From positions 28,014,501-28,078,500 of the forward strand of contig NC_088787.1 in NCBI RefSeq assembly GCF_949628265.1: a stretch of 64,000 nt of DNA, in the 5' to 3' direction. Positions 37,929 through 47,262 of this stretch are shown piece after piece. Made by a program: the position numbers and the translations under genes. Position 1 is the first letter of the stretch. Every line of letters starts with the position of its first letter. The notes beneath the pieces were generated by a model that worked only from the letters and a program-made list of their open reading frames with translations, ran no database searches and was not told the origin of the DNA. The stretch is from Cloeon dipterum. Lineage: Eukaryota; Arthropoda; Insecta; Ephemeroptera; Baetidae.

Positions 37929-40672
37929 TTATTCAATTTGATGTTCTGCGGCTCTCATTCTGATGTTCCTTCGGAGTTCAAGTTCCTCACGGGATGGAAG
38001 TGGGACACTGTTGATATTCCTAGGGACATCATGCGGGGGGGACAGAATCAGAATTTCCTCCTCTTCTGTTCCTAGAAGACCTGGGCTCTTTGCATACTTT
38101 TCAATCTCCTCCAATAAATTTGCCCTCCACTCATTACACTTTTCCTCGTATTTTGTTTCCAACTGATAGGTCTTTCTCAGTTTTGAGAACGTAGTTTTGG
38201 TTCCAACCGAAGCCCTTCCGGTGTTATGGTTGTGGTCCAAGACCGCAAGAATGGTCTTGAGAAGCATGTTCTCGTAAAAAAAATGGACTCTCTTTGATGC
38301 GTACACAAGAATGACATTATGGAAGCTTTCCAAGTTTCCGGTGTGGACGAAGTGTTTGCAGTGTTTCAGTTGGTTCAAAAATCGCGTATTGTGAGTAACC
38401 TGTTGATTTAAAAATTTTAGTAACTGAAAATAATTATTTGCTAAATTCAACTTTTTTTAATGCTGCAAAGGCAGATTCATCAGTAATCCAATCAATTTTC
38501 GCTTCACTTTCATCCTCATATGTCCTGTGATCGCAGGTTTTTGTTTCTTTTCCTTCTTTCCACTGATGTTTTCCTCGAATGTGATAAAGCATGGAATTCC
38601 ATTTTTCTAATAGGGTATCTGAATCTCCTCCACAAGTGCTGCTAACATGCCAAATGTGGTTTACTATGGCCTCTATCCATCCCTCAATTTGCTTGTGTTT
38701 TTTGGCCACCGCTATTAGTTTTTTCCTCAGCCCTTTGGCCAGATGCCAGACCTATTTAAAAAGTGGAATATTACTTATATATTGCAGCTAGTTTACTTAC
38801 GTCAAAAGCATGCTCGACATCCTTGAAGTTTTCTCGCATCATTTTTGCTACTGAAGGATTCCGATCTGTGCAGAAGATTCGGACTTTACCAACTCCCAAC
38901 TTTTCTACCAGTCTATTGAAAACGTAAGCACAAGATTTAGACTCCATTTCCCCTGGTAGAAATCCCTTTTGCCACAGCACGAAATCGATAATTTTGTTGT
39001 TGAAGTTGCTCATAATCGAGTAGAGGGCATATTTTGCGCTGTGTCCTGGGGAGTCGAAGCGTGCGTCTCCGGACACAACCAAGTCATCTTTACTTTGAAG
39101 ATCTTTGAAAATTTCCTCTCTCATCCTAATCCACGAGTGTCGCAAGATCGGGGCCGTGAAGTTATTGATATGGCTGTAGAACGTTTGATGCGAGAAGAAT
39201 GCGAGTCCAATAGCGTCTGTCATTTTGCGAATAGTTGTGTATCCAATTCCAGCGCAAAAAATAGCTGCAGCCAAGAGAATGTTGAAAATGGGGGTGTTTT
39301 TTTCTTTCGGAGTTGTGCTCCAAGAAAATTGATGGTCATGCTTAAAACACCTTGTGTGATATGTAATCACTGAGCCTACTCTTTTGCGCTCAACGGAATT
39401 TATGCTGGCACACACAGAACAATGTTGCATCAAAGTGTCTAGCTGACAAATGTCCACAATGACAAATTTAATTCCTATCATGTTGCTCTCCAGATCTTCT
39501 TCAGTGAATGATTCGTCTGCAGTGGATACAATTGAGGAATCAAGCTCAGGCTGCTCATAATCATGATCAAGTTCGTCAGCATCATCAAAAATGGTCGAAG
39601 GAGGAGAAGATGGAGGTGATTTGAAAATCTGTCCCCTGTCTGAAGAGTCCGCTGTCTCAGGCACATGGAGAGGAACATTTGATGTTGGTAAGGAGCTATG
39701 GGATGAAGATGTTCCTGCTGAAAACCAAGATGTTGATTTTGACCTTTGCTGGCTAGGTGCACAGCTCTTGGGTTTTTTTACTGGTATATCGGGCTTGTGG
39801 ATCCCTTCAACTACTTTCACTGGAGACAAGATCTTTGGCTCAAACGATTGTTTGCGCTTGGACGTTGTTGGCGCTGGACGAAATGAAATTTGTTCGGAAG
39901 ACGATGAGTCTAATAAGATCAATGCAGCAGGTGACGATGGTGATTCAAGTAATAGCTGGTTAGAAGATGAAGTACTTGCAGTAGGCGTTGTTTTTCCTAT
40001 TTAGATTGATATTTATATAGCTTTAGAGGTCAAGGTAACAAAATTAATTTGAAACATTTTGGTAAGTCATTATTATATTATGCAATGGGTCGTTTGAAAC
40101 AAAATATTATAAACATATAAATAAATCTTAATTAACGTTAAAAGGTTGTATGTATATAAATATGTTTGTTCCGTATGTTAAGTTAAAATATTTTTAAACC
40201 ATTCAGTGCAAAAACCTTATTTATTATATCATAGGAAACCCAAAAAAATTCCCTTCTAATCCATCTTGATTGAAATCATTCCCAAATACAAAAACGTGAT
40301 GAAGTGTTTTATTTATTACCTATCATATTTTGGGTAGGTAATGCAGCTGAGTTGAGTTTGGGTTGTTTTGTCTCATCATCATCTTTCTCAAAATCGTCGT
40401 TCACAAAGTGATCAGAACATACATGTTTGTCAATGATACGGTTGAACTTCCTCCCAACATTTTTTTCCCAATTCTGAGTGCTAATTAATGTACATATTAT
40501 ATAAATTAAAATGTATAATAAGCTAATGATCCATACTAATTGTATGCACATGCTGTTAATATACATAAAATACTCACAGCGTTTGGTCAGAGTATGGAAT
40601 TTTGTAGAAAAATCGCTTTTTTCCACCTTTCCCAGAATAAGCTGAACATACGCAACAACGGCTTCTTCCCAT
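37929..40672 (-). CDS. THAP-domain DDE transposase, Kolobok-like (5 exons, 740 aa)
   Basis: Exons (minus): 40672-40578, 40480-40320, 39996-38801, 38751-38452, 38399-37929; phases agree at every join, giving 2223 nt. Exons 1-2 form a complete THAP zinc domain: C-x2-C at residues 6-9, a KIP motif, the tryptophan, CSDHF, and a terminal AALPT. A serine-rich linker follows, then a Cys/His cluster (CSVC ... C-x2-K-H) around residues 278-305. The DDE core is suggested by D396 (with D400 in GDARFDSPG), D463 (CTDRN) and E608 (HTGNLESFHN), plus FDVWHLAK across the exon 3/4 border. Family members I recall share these motifs. The product would bind the element ends, cut and join at TTAA. The last intron (52 nt) has a weak donor (AAA|GTTGAA); otherwise a frameshift would have to be assumed. 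The stop codon overlaps an AATAAA signal at 37928-37933. Confidence 0.88.
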
Positions 40673-41122
40673 TTTGTATGTATTTCAAAAATCAAACGAC
40701 ACGTCACAATTTTGTTAATTATAGAAAAAGAATGACAGTGGTGTACATCTGGTTCATTTGGTCATCTAGTTCTCCAGCAAATATGATACCCCCACCACTT
40801 GCGTTGCAATAATGAAGGTTTTTAGTATTGAACCCCCTGCAAGCGAGCTCACAATATGTGTATGTGGAAGAAAAACTAGCAAAATATCAGGCTGAAGACA
40901 TCGCCTATTGGCAATCCGTTTGATTATTGATATCAATTGTGTAAGTATATATAATAAATTTCCATCATATTTATAACTTTAGTTCATATTGGATAGAAAT
41001 GCCAAATTTTTCCTGCACCTACATTATCAGAAATAATAAAATGTGTATGTCTAAAGACAGACTTAGAAAATTTGAATTATTCAGAAAATCGAATTAGCTA
41101 TAGCAATTATTTTTTAATTTCC
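40673..41122. promoter_or_regulatory. Divergent promoter region of the transposon's two genes
   Basis: About 450 bases separate the transposase ATG (minus) from the likely ballast-gene start (plus). Divergent transcription from here is the simplest reading. An alternative start for the right-hand gene, ATG at 40807, runs only 28 codons before a stop and would need splicing. No clear TATA element was identified. Confidence 0.5.
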
Positions 41123-41692
41123 ATGGTCACTCAGGAATGCAGAAACTCAATGCTGCGAGGTTGCGATGCTCGGGATCTGGAGCCGATTATGACTCAAGAG
41201 CGAAAATTAGAAAAAGAGCACGAAGAAAATCGTAAAAAGGCTCTAATTGAAAGAGGAAGTCAGGAAGTTCAATTCTGGTGCTCTTGTGAACTGTGCACCA
41301 ATTCAGGATATCCGTTGGAAAATGTGTGCTGCATGGATATGGATGATGGTTATGGAAGTTGGAAACCGAGCATTCGAACCAGATGTATAACCAAGTCAAA
41401 AGGATTCAAGTGTACTGTATTGAACATGCATGTCCTTAGAATGATGAGGCACAATCTCCTAATGTACACTAAAGACAAAGGCCAAAGGGAACGCCTAAAG
41501 TCTAATTCAAACTCATGTAACAGATTCATTGCGTATAAAAATTTTGTGAGTTGGATTTCATCTGGAAAGAAATTAGGAAGGTCAAACAGAATCATTATTC
41601 CTGCATGTGTTGTTAATAAAATCAGGGAAAAGTGGCCTGAAAATTCAGGGATTTACACAGGATTCCGACCCTCAGTTGATATACAAGATTAG
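41123..41692 (+). CDS. P2X7 C-terminal (ballast)-domain protein carried by the transposon (189 aa)
   Basis: The frame is open from 41072; the first ATG is at 41123, but an upstream exon cannot be excluded. After a charged helix (about residues 20-45) comes a Cys-rich module: WCSCELC, an LENVCC pair, CITKS, then a conserved HVL helix, AYKNFVSW, LGRSNRIIIPACVVNKIRE and a terminal YTGF. These features in this order match the cytoplasmic zinc-binding ballast domain at the C-terminus of vertebrate P2X7 receptors (P2RX7_C family). There is no channel domain or membrane segment here. Its role in the transposon is unknown; zinc and nucleic-acid or partner binding are guesses. An AATAAA signal lies at 41723-41728. 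Confidence 0.87.
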   Translation: MVTQECRNSMLRGCDARDLEPIMTQERKLEKEHEENRKKALIERGSQEVQFWCSCELCTNSGYPLENVCCMDMDDGYGSWKPSIRTRCITKSKGFKCTVLNMHVLRMMRHNLLMYTKDKGQRERLKSNSNSCNRFIAYKNFVSWISSGKKLGRSNRIIIPACVVNKIREKWPENSGIYTGFRPSVDIQD

Positions 41693-41961
41693 CTATTATT
41701 TAATTTCATTGTAAAGAGTTCAAATAAAAAAACATAAAGCAATGTATTTCATGTAAATTTTATTGTTATATATAACTAGACCCTGAATTTATAATAGGAG
41801 CTATAAACAAGTTTTGAATATACTTGAACTATGTCCTGTTCTGACATAAAAACCAATTTCTTTATATCCTGTAGCCGACCCTGCCCTTCCAATCCTTTCT
41901 TACTGGCAAGAACTCGACTCTTGTCGCTTGTCGAGCAAAGAGCAAGCTGGATATAAAATGG
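41693..41961. other. Ballast-gene 3' region and a diverged array unit
   Basis: Holds the 3' UTR and polyadenylation signal of the ballast gene. From about 41880 to 41960 it contains a partial, strongly diverged array unit (reading inward on the minus strand) that resembles the outermost unit of the arrays more than the inner ones. Confidence 0.6.
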
Positions 41962-43951
41962 CCTAAAATTGAAAATAAATCAAATAAATGGTTACAACCA
42001 CTGTCAACCCTGACTCACCTGACAGGCAGGCATCAGTCTATGCCAATCCTGTTGCCTCAACTGCTCATTGACTAAATTTGGTCCAGACGCAACTCTTTTG
42101 GCTAGTCGAACAGTCAGTCAGCTGCATCAAAAATGGCCTAAAATTGAAAATAAATCAAATAAATGGTTACAACCACTGTCAACCCTGACTCACCTGACAG
42201 GCAGGCATCAGTCTATGCCAATCCTGTTGCCTCAACTGCTCATTGACTAAATTTGGTCCAGACGCAACTCTTTTGGCTAGTCGAACAGTCAGTCAGCTGC
42301 ATCAAAAATGGCCTAAAATTGAAAATAAATCAAATAAATGGTTACAACCACTGTCAACCCTGACTCACCTGACAGGCAGGCATCAGTCTATGCCAATCCT
42401 GTTGCCTCAACTGCTCATTGACTAAATTTGGTCCAGACGCAACTCTTTTGGCTAGTCGAACAGTCAGTCAGCTGCATCAAAAATGGCCTAAAATTGAAAA
42501 TAAATCAAATAAATGGTTACAACCACTGTCAACCCTGACTCACCTGACAGGCAGGCATCAGTCTATGCCAATCCTGTTGCCTCAACTGCTCATTGACTAA
42601 ATTTGGTCCAGACGCAACTCTTTTGGCTAGTCGAACAACAGTCAGTCAGATCAAAAATGGCCTAAAATTGAAAATAAATCAAATAAATGGTTACAACCAC
42701 TGTCAACCCTGACTCACCTGACAGGCAGGCATCAGTTTATGCCAATCCTGTTGCCTCAACTGCTCATTGACTAAATTTGGTCCAGACGCAACTCTTTTGG
42801 CTAGTCGAACAACAGTCAGTCAGATCAAAAATGGCCTAAAATTGAAAATAAATCAAATAAATGGTTACAACCACTGTCAACCCTGACTCACCTGACAGGC
42901 AGGCATCAGTCTATGCCAATCCTGTTGCCTCAACTGCTCATTGACTAAATTTGGTCCAGACGCAACTCTTTTGGCTAGTCGAACAGTCAGTCAGCTGCAT
43001 CAAAAATGGCCTAAAATTGAAAAAAAATCAAATAAATGGTTACAACCACTGTCAACCCTGACTCACCTGACAGGCAGGCATCAGTCTATGCCAATCCTGT
43101 TGCCTCAACTGCTCATTGACTAAATTTGGTCCAGACGCAACTCTTTTGGCTAGTCGAACAACAGTCAGTCAGATCAAAAATGGCCTAAAATTGAAAATAA
43201 ATCAAATAAATGGTTACAACCACTGTCAACCCTGACTCACCTGACAGGCAGGCATCAGTCTATGCCAATCCTGTTGCCTCAACTGCTCATTGACTAAATT
43301 TGGTCCAGACGCAACTCTTTTGGCTAGTCGAACAGTCAGTCAGCTGCATCAAAAATGGCCTAAAATTGAAAATAAATCAAATAAATGGTTACAACCACTG
43401 TCAACCCTGACTCACCTGACAGGCAGGCATCAGTCTATGCCAATCCTGTTGCCTCAACTGCTCATTGACTAAATTTGGTCCAGACGCAACTCTTTTGGCT
43501 AGTCGAACAGTCAGTCAGCTGCATCAAAAATGGCCTAAAATTGAAAATAAATCAAATAAATGGTTACAACCACTGTCAACCCTGACTCACCTGACAGGCA
43601 GGCATCAGTCTATGCCAATCCTGTTGCCTCAACTGCTCATTGACTAAATTTGGTCCAGACGCAACTCTTTTGGCTAGTCGAACAACAGTCAGCTGCATCA
43701 AAAATGGCCTAAAATTGAAAATAAATCAAATAAATGGTTACAACCACTGTCAACCCTGACTCACCTGACAGGCAGGCATCAGTCTATGCCAATCCTGTTG
43801 CCTCAACTGCTCATTGACTAAATTTGGTCCAGACGCAACTCTTGTGGCTAGTCGAACAACAGTCAGCCAGATCAAAAATGGCCTAAAATTGAAAATAAAT
43901 CAAATAAATGGTTACAACCACTGTCACCCCTGACTCACCTGACAGGCACGC
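41962..43951 (-). repeat. Right tandem array: 12 units with splice donor and acceptor
   Basis: Same unit as the left array in inverse orientation. Donors (seen as CACCTGACAG on the plus strand) recur every 174-176 bases, twelve times, from about 42015 to 43938. Left and right arrays therefore differ by two copies, although the outer arms are identical. Units vary mainly between two forms of the GCTGACTG segment. Confidence 0.92.
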
Positions 43952-44759
43952 ACCATTCCATGCAAATCCTGGTGCAACAACCGCCCATGGACTCAATTCT
44001 CTTCTGGCAGAACACTTGTCGCTGGTCGAACAAAGAGCTCGTCCAGCGTCATTTACCATTTCTGGGCTGCTCTTGGACACGTGCAGCTTCACACCAGGCT
44101 GTCCACGCATTGCTGATTCTGAAATTACTCGGACAATAAACGATTTTCTCCAAAACTTGTTTTGGCGTCACACACCTGCCAGCAAGAAAACACGCTCCAG
44201 ATTCGAGTCTGACATTTATTTCAGCTAGAAAGGCACCGCTTGACCTCAAAATGTTCTTCACACGTTGTTTGTTGAGTTTCTTGATGTCCAAATTCTTTCT
44301 GCGTCGAAAAATCTTTACGGTATTGACGTTGTTTACTTTTTCCACTTTTTCATACTCACGAAACGACTTATAGTGAAACATGTGGTACCGATTATTTGGC
44401 TTTTAGGTGTCTGATGCGACCCAATTTACGTGTTTTTATATTTTTAATGAGAATATCGGTGCACAGAATGTCTTTTTGAACTAGAAGAAAACTCTTAGAA
44501 CTGTTAAAACGCTGTTGTTGACGTGAATGTGCTACCGTGTAACCACGGGGAGCGCGCAGTCGTTCGGCGGCCATGTTGCGAGAACGTTAACACCTCTTTT
44601 AACACTCGCTGCGGCGCCAATTTCAAAAAGGTACATATTTTATTTTGCTTTTTTGAACATTTTTTCGATGCATGATGCATTTTTAAGATATGTCATTCGA
44701 TTCTACTTGTCCTAATCTATATTATTGTGAAGAGAAATGGTACAAATTTGCCAATTGGT
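41962..44759 (-). repeat. Right terminal inverted repeat (about 2.8 kb)
   Basis: Mirror image of the left arm, with the array inside and the unique part (about 44040-44759) outside. It contains the inverted copies of the two small frames at 44392-44574 and 44049-44381. The TTAA at 44760-44763 follows directly. Confidence 0.9.
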
Positions 44760-44763
44760 TTAA

Positions 44764-45262
44764 GAGATCCCTAAGATGTTGAACTAATTAGCTAAATATA
44801 TTTAAATATTTTCAAAAAGTCGCAGAACGTGAACACACATAACTTGATTATACAAAGAAGCTATTTTAATTAATTTGATGCCTAATTATTACTTAACATT
44901 TATTTTTCAGGACCCTTTTTGCAAATTAATATTTTCTACAAATCGTAGAAACAAAATCAATATCTAACTCAGCGCACAAATTTTACTAAATAACGTGCCC
45001 TAATTAAATATTCAGCTTCCGTGTTGCGGAGTGAAGCGCAAGTTCGCACGCAAAACGGTGCCTCGGCGAATGACAACTTAAGTATTACTGGGACTGAAAT
45101 CGACACTGCCGTCTATTTGTTACCGCGATCAACGTGCGAATTTTGAATGAAAAGCGGCGTCCAAAGGCCCAAAACGACCCGCAAACGCCACGTAGGTCGC
45201 TCCTCGCCGAGGACAGTCACCCTGCGGTGAGTCAGGTCGACCCTGAGCGAGAGAGTGCTCAC
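44764..45262. other. Non-coding DNA right of the transposon
   Basis: AT-rich up to about 45000, then GC-richer. It would be the start of the first intron of the minus-strand gene whose exon ends at 45263. No other feature is seen. Confidence 0.55.
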
Positions 45263-45353
45263 CTGTATCAGCTGTGACGGAGAAGGTGAGAAGCAGCAGC
45301 AGGGCGGCCCACAGCGCGGACAAGAGGGTGCTCGGCGGCAGACATTGCACCAT
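45263..45353 (-). CDS. First coding exon (signal peptide) of an unidentified secreted or membrane protein
   Basis: ATG at 45353 opens a 30-codon exon. It begins with a short polar segment and continues as a hydrophobic core of Leu and Ala (ALWAALLLLLTF), followed by a plausible cleavage region SVTA|DT. It ends in phase 1 at CAG|GTGAGC, a strong donor. A GC-rich 5' region lies upstream (45354 to about 45660). The rest of the gene must lie to the left (minus strand), across the DNA transposon and perhaps beyond, but no following exon is identifiable in the window. A signal-peptide exon cut in phase 1 before a long intron is typical of immunoglobulin-type surface proteins, but that is only a guess. 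Confidence 0.6.
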
Positions 45354-47167
45354 GGCGACGGGGGTCGGGGGTCGCAGGGCCCTACCAGCCCCTGAAGCGC
45401 ATTTCAGGTCGGCTCTTCGCCCCTGGGTCTGATCGATCCCGTCCTCAGCGGCCGCGACGCATCCCTCGCGGGACAGGGTCCGCTCGAGAAGACGGCAACC
45501 TGCACTCACCCCTGCACGAGCATCGCACACCCCAAACACAAACACAGACCGTCCGTACGAGAGAGTTCGTGTCGTCCACCGTCTCGGTTCTTTCGACGAA
45601 TACGGACGGACTGCTGGCTGCTGCTTGCTGCGAGCACCACGGTGGCGCTGTCACTCTTACCAACCTGACAACACCAAAATATTGCAGGGGGGGTGGTGAT
45701 TAGCTGTGCTTTCATTGTTTTTGGCAATTTAAATCGTTCTATGTTTGATCTATTTGGCACCAATTAGATTTCCTAAATGTTTGGATGATTTATGCTTGTG
45801 AAATAATGAACGGATGATTGAGTAGCAGAGATTGAATGGTCCTATATTCTCTACAGAGGTTGGCAATGGATCTTAGACTTGATGGTTGATTTGTTGTCGT
45901 GTAGAGGCAGCACGTGTTCGGAGCTTGGAGTGAATGATCGAAGAGTTTCTGGTTGCTGGCTGGTGCGCTATGCGGTGTGCGCTGCTCCTTGTGCTCATGC
46001 CTCTCCAGCTTGTGAATTTGTCAGCATCCATACTAATCATCTGTTGCCCAACGTAATTAGTGTCAGATGTCATAGTTGGTTGAATCTATTGAGGAAAAAA
46101 CTAAAAATTTAAAGAAGCCGCTGTAGTATCTTTTTTATTAGGAAAATAATTATTGTATTCAGCTCAGGAGAAAAACGAAAAAATATATTGGAAAATATTA
46201 AGCAGGCCGCGGGTATTTTTAAGATATTGCATGTTTCATAAAAAATTAAACATTTATGAATTAAAAACTAACAAATACATGGTTCCCAAAAAAAACTTAT
46301 TTTCCCTTTTCAACTCTGTTTATTCGTCAAAAAGGCCAGTGCACGTGCACATAAGATCTTAGGATCCAAAAATCTTGTAACCACGCGGCTTAAATGCAAT
46401 TTTTGTGGCGGCATATATTTAACAAGGATATATCTTGACCTAAAGTTGGATCCTTATCTCTCTTATCCTTGATCTAACTTTTACTGTAATAATGGGAATA
46501 TTCAAGATGTTCTTTAAAATTCTCGCGATGACTACGGTCTGTTTTATCGGTTTTCCGCTAGCGTTGTAGCCTTTTTTCATCTGTAATTATTGACCTGTAC
46601 ATTGTATATGTATTTTTGACTTAGATGAAAATAAACAAGTATAATAATAATAAAACTATCATGGAAGAATAATAAGCCATGCTTAATTAATAATTACCCT
46701 ATACCTGATTTTGAAACAAAATCAAGTAAAATGTGATTGTGAAAAATATAAAATGTCTCAAATTAATCTCATTTAAAATAGTTTATTGAAGGGGTCATCA
46801 ATTTTGATACAAATTGAGTCATTCATTGATTTTTATGATAATAAAGTATTGAAACGCGTGTTATTTCTGAAAAAATTTTCTTTCATCAATATTTATTCTA
46901 GTCACGAAAAAAGCAGGGTTAGATATTTTTATTTAACTATCTATTTTGTTAGCTAAATAGACACGACATTGCGTGATGCATGCTAAATCTTTGCTTGGGT
47001 TAAATACATTAATAAAAGAGCAGTTATGTTTTGGAAAATTTATAAAATTTAAAAATGGGTTATTAAAAAATGTGCAGCTGCCAAAGCTATGAAATTTTTG
47101 TGATGAAAAATGTCCTTGTCGTTATGATAGTATACAACGGTTTGTGATATTTTAAAATAATATTTGT
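45354..47167. other. Upstream region of the signal-peptide exon and AT-rich intergenic DNA
   Basis: 45354-45660 is GC-rich and probably 5' UTR and promoter of the minus-strand gene. From 45700 to 47160 the DNA is AT-rich, and I see no exon, RNA gene or repeat. Confidence 0.5.
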
Positions 47168-47262
47168 GATGCCCCACCTAGCTGCGTTGAACTAGGTCCT
47201 AAATGTTCACTCAATTTAATAATGCAGAAACTGCACAATCCACCTGAGGAGGGTCACTTATT
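47168..47262 (+). pseudogene. Relic of a gypsy integrase zinc-finger segment
   Basis: Translated on the plus strand, this stretch reads as a degraded copy of the segment just before and within the HHCC zinc module of the intact element's pol (about 28820-28912). The best part, 47221-47259, matches 28870-28908 at the DNA level with few changes (codons for MQK-HNPPE-GH). Homology fades on both sides. It is a fragment of a related, older element, not a recent copy. Confidence 0.75.

Larger units (their letters stand above)
35397..44759. mobile_element. Intact Kolobok-like DNA transposon, 9363 bp, with long repeat-bearing TIRs
   Basis: The termini ACCAATTGGC and GCCAATTGGT are exact inverse complements and lie inside TTAA duplications. 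The outermost ~0.9 kb of each arm (35397-36273 and 43883-44759) appears identical in inverse orientation, with matching open frames. Inside, each arm carries an array of ~174-bp units, 10 on the left and 12 on the right. The central ~4 kb holds a five-exon minus-strand THAP-DDE transposase and a plus-strand P2X7-ballast-domain gene, transcribed divergently. TTAA target, THAP domain and transposase motifs point to Kolobok; piggyBac is excluded because its transposase looks different. Both genes are open and the ends perfect, so the element may be active. Confidence 0.88.

Noticed and set aside
38969..40004. Plus-strand frames of 134 and 137 codons
   Set aside because: They are opposite strands of the transposase exon 3 and have no start or domain of their own.
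42068..43647. Six or more near-identical 60-codon frames in the right array (and two in the left)
   Set aside because: They are the antisense frame of the tandem unit, each starting in one unit and ending in the next. They run against the splice signals and show no protein family.
45129..45763. Long overlapping minus-strand frames around the signal-peptide exon
   Set aside because: They read through the intron and GC-rich 5' region. Only the ATG-to-donor part at 45263-45353 has support.
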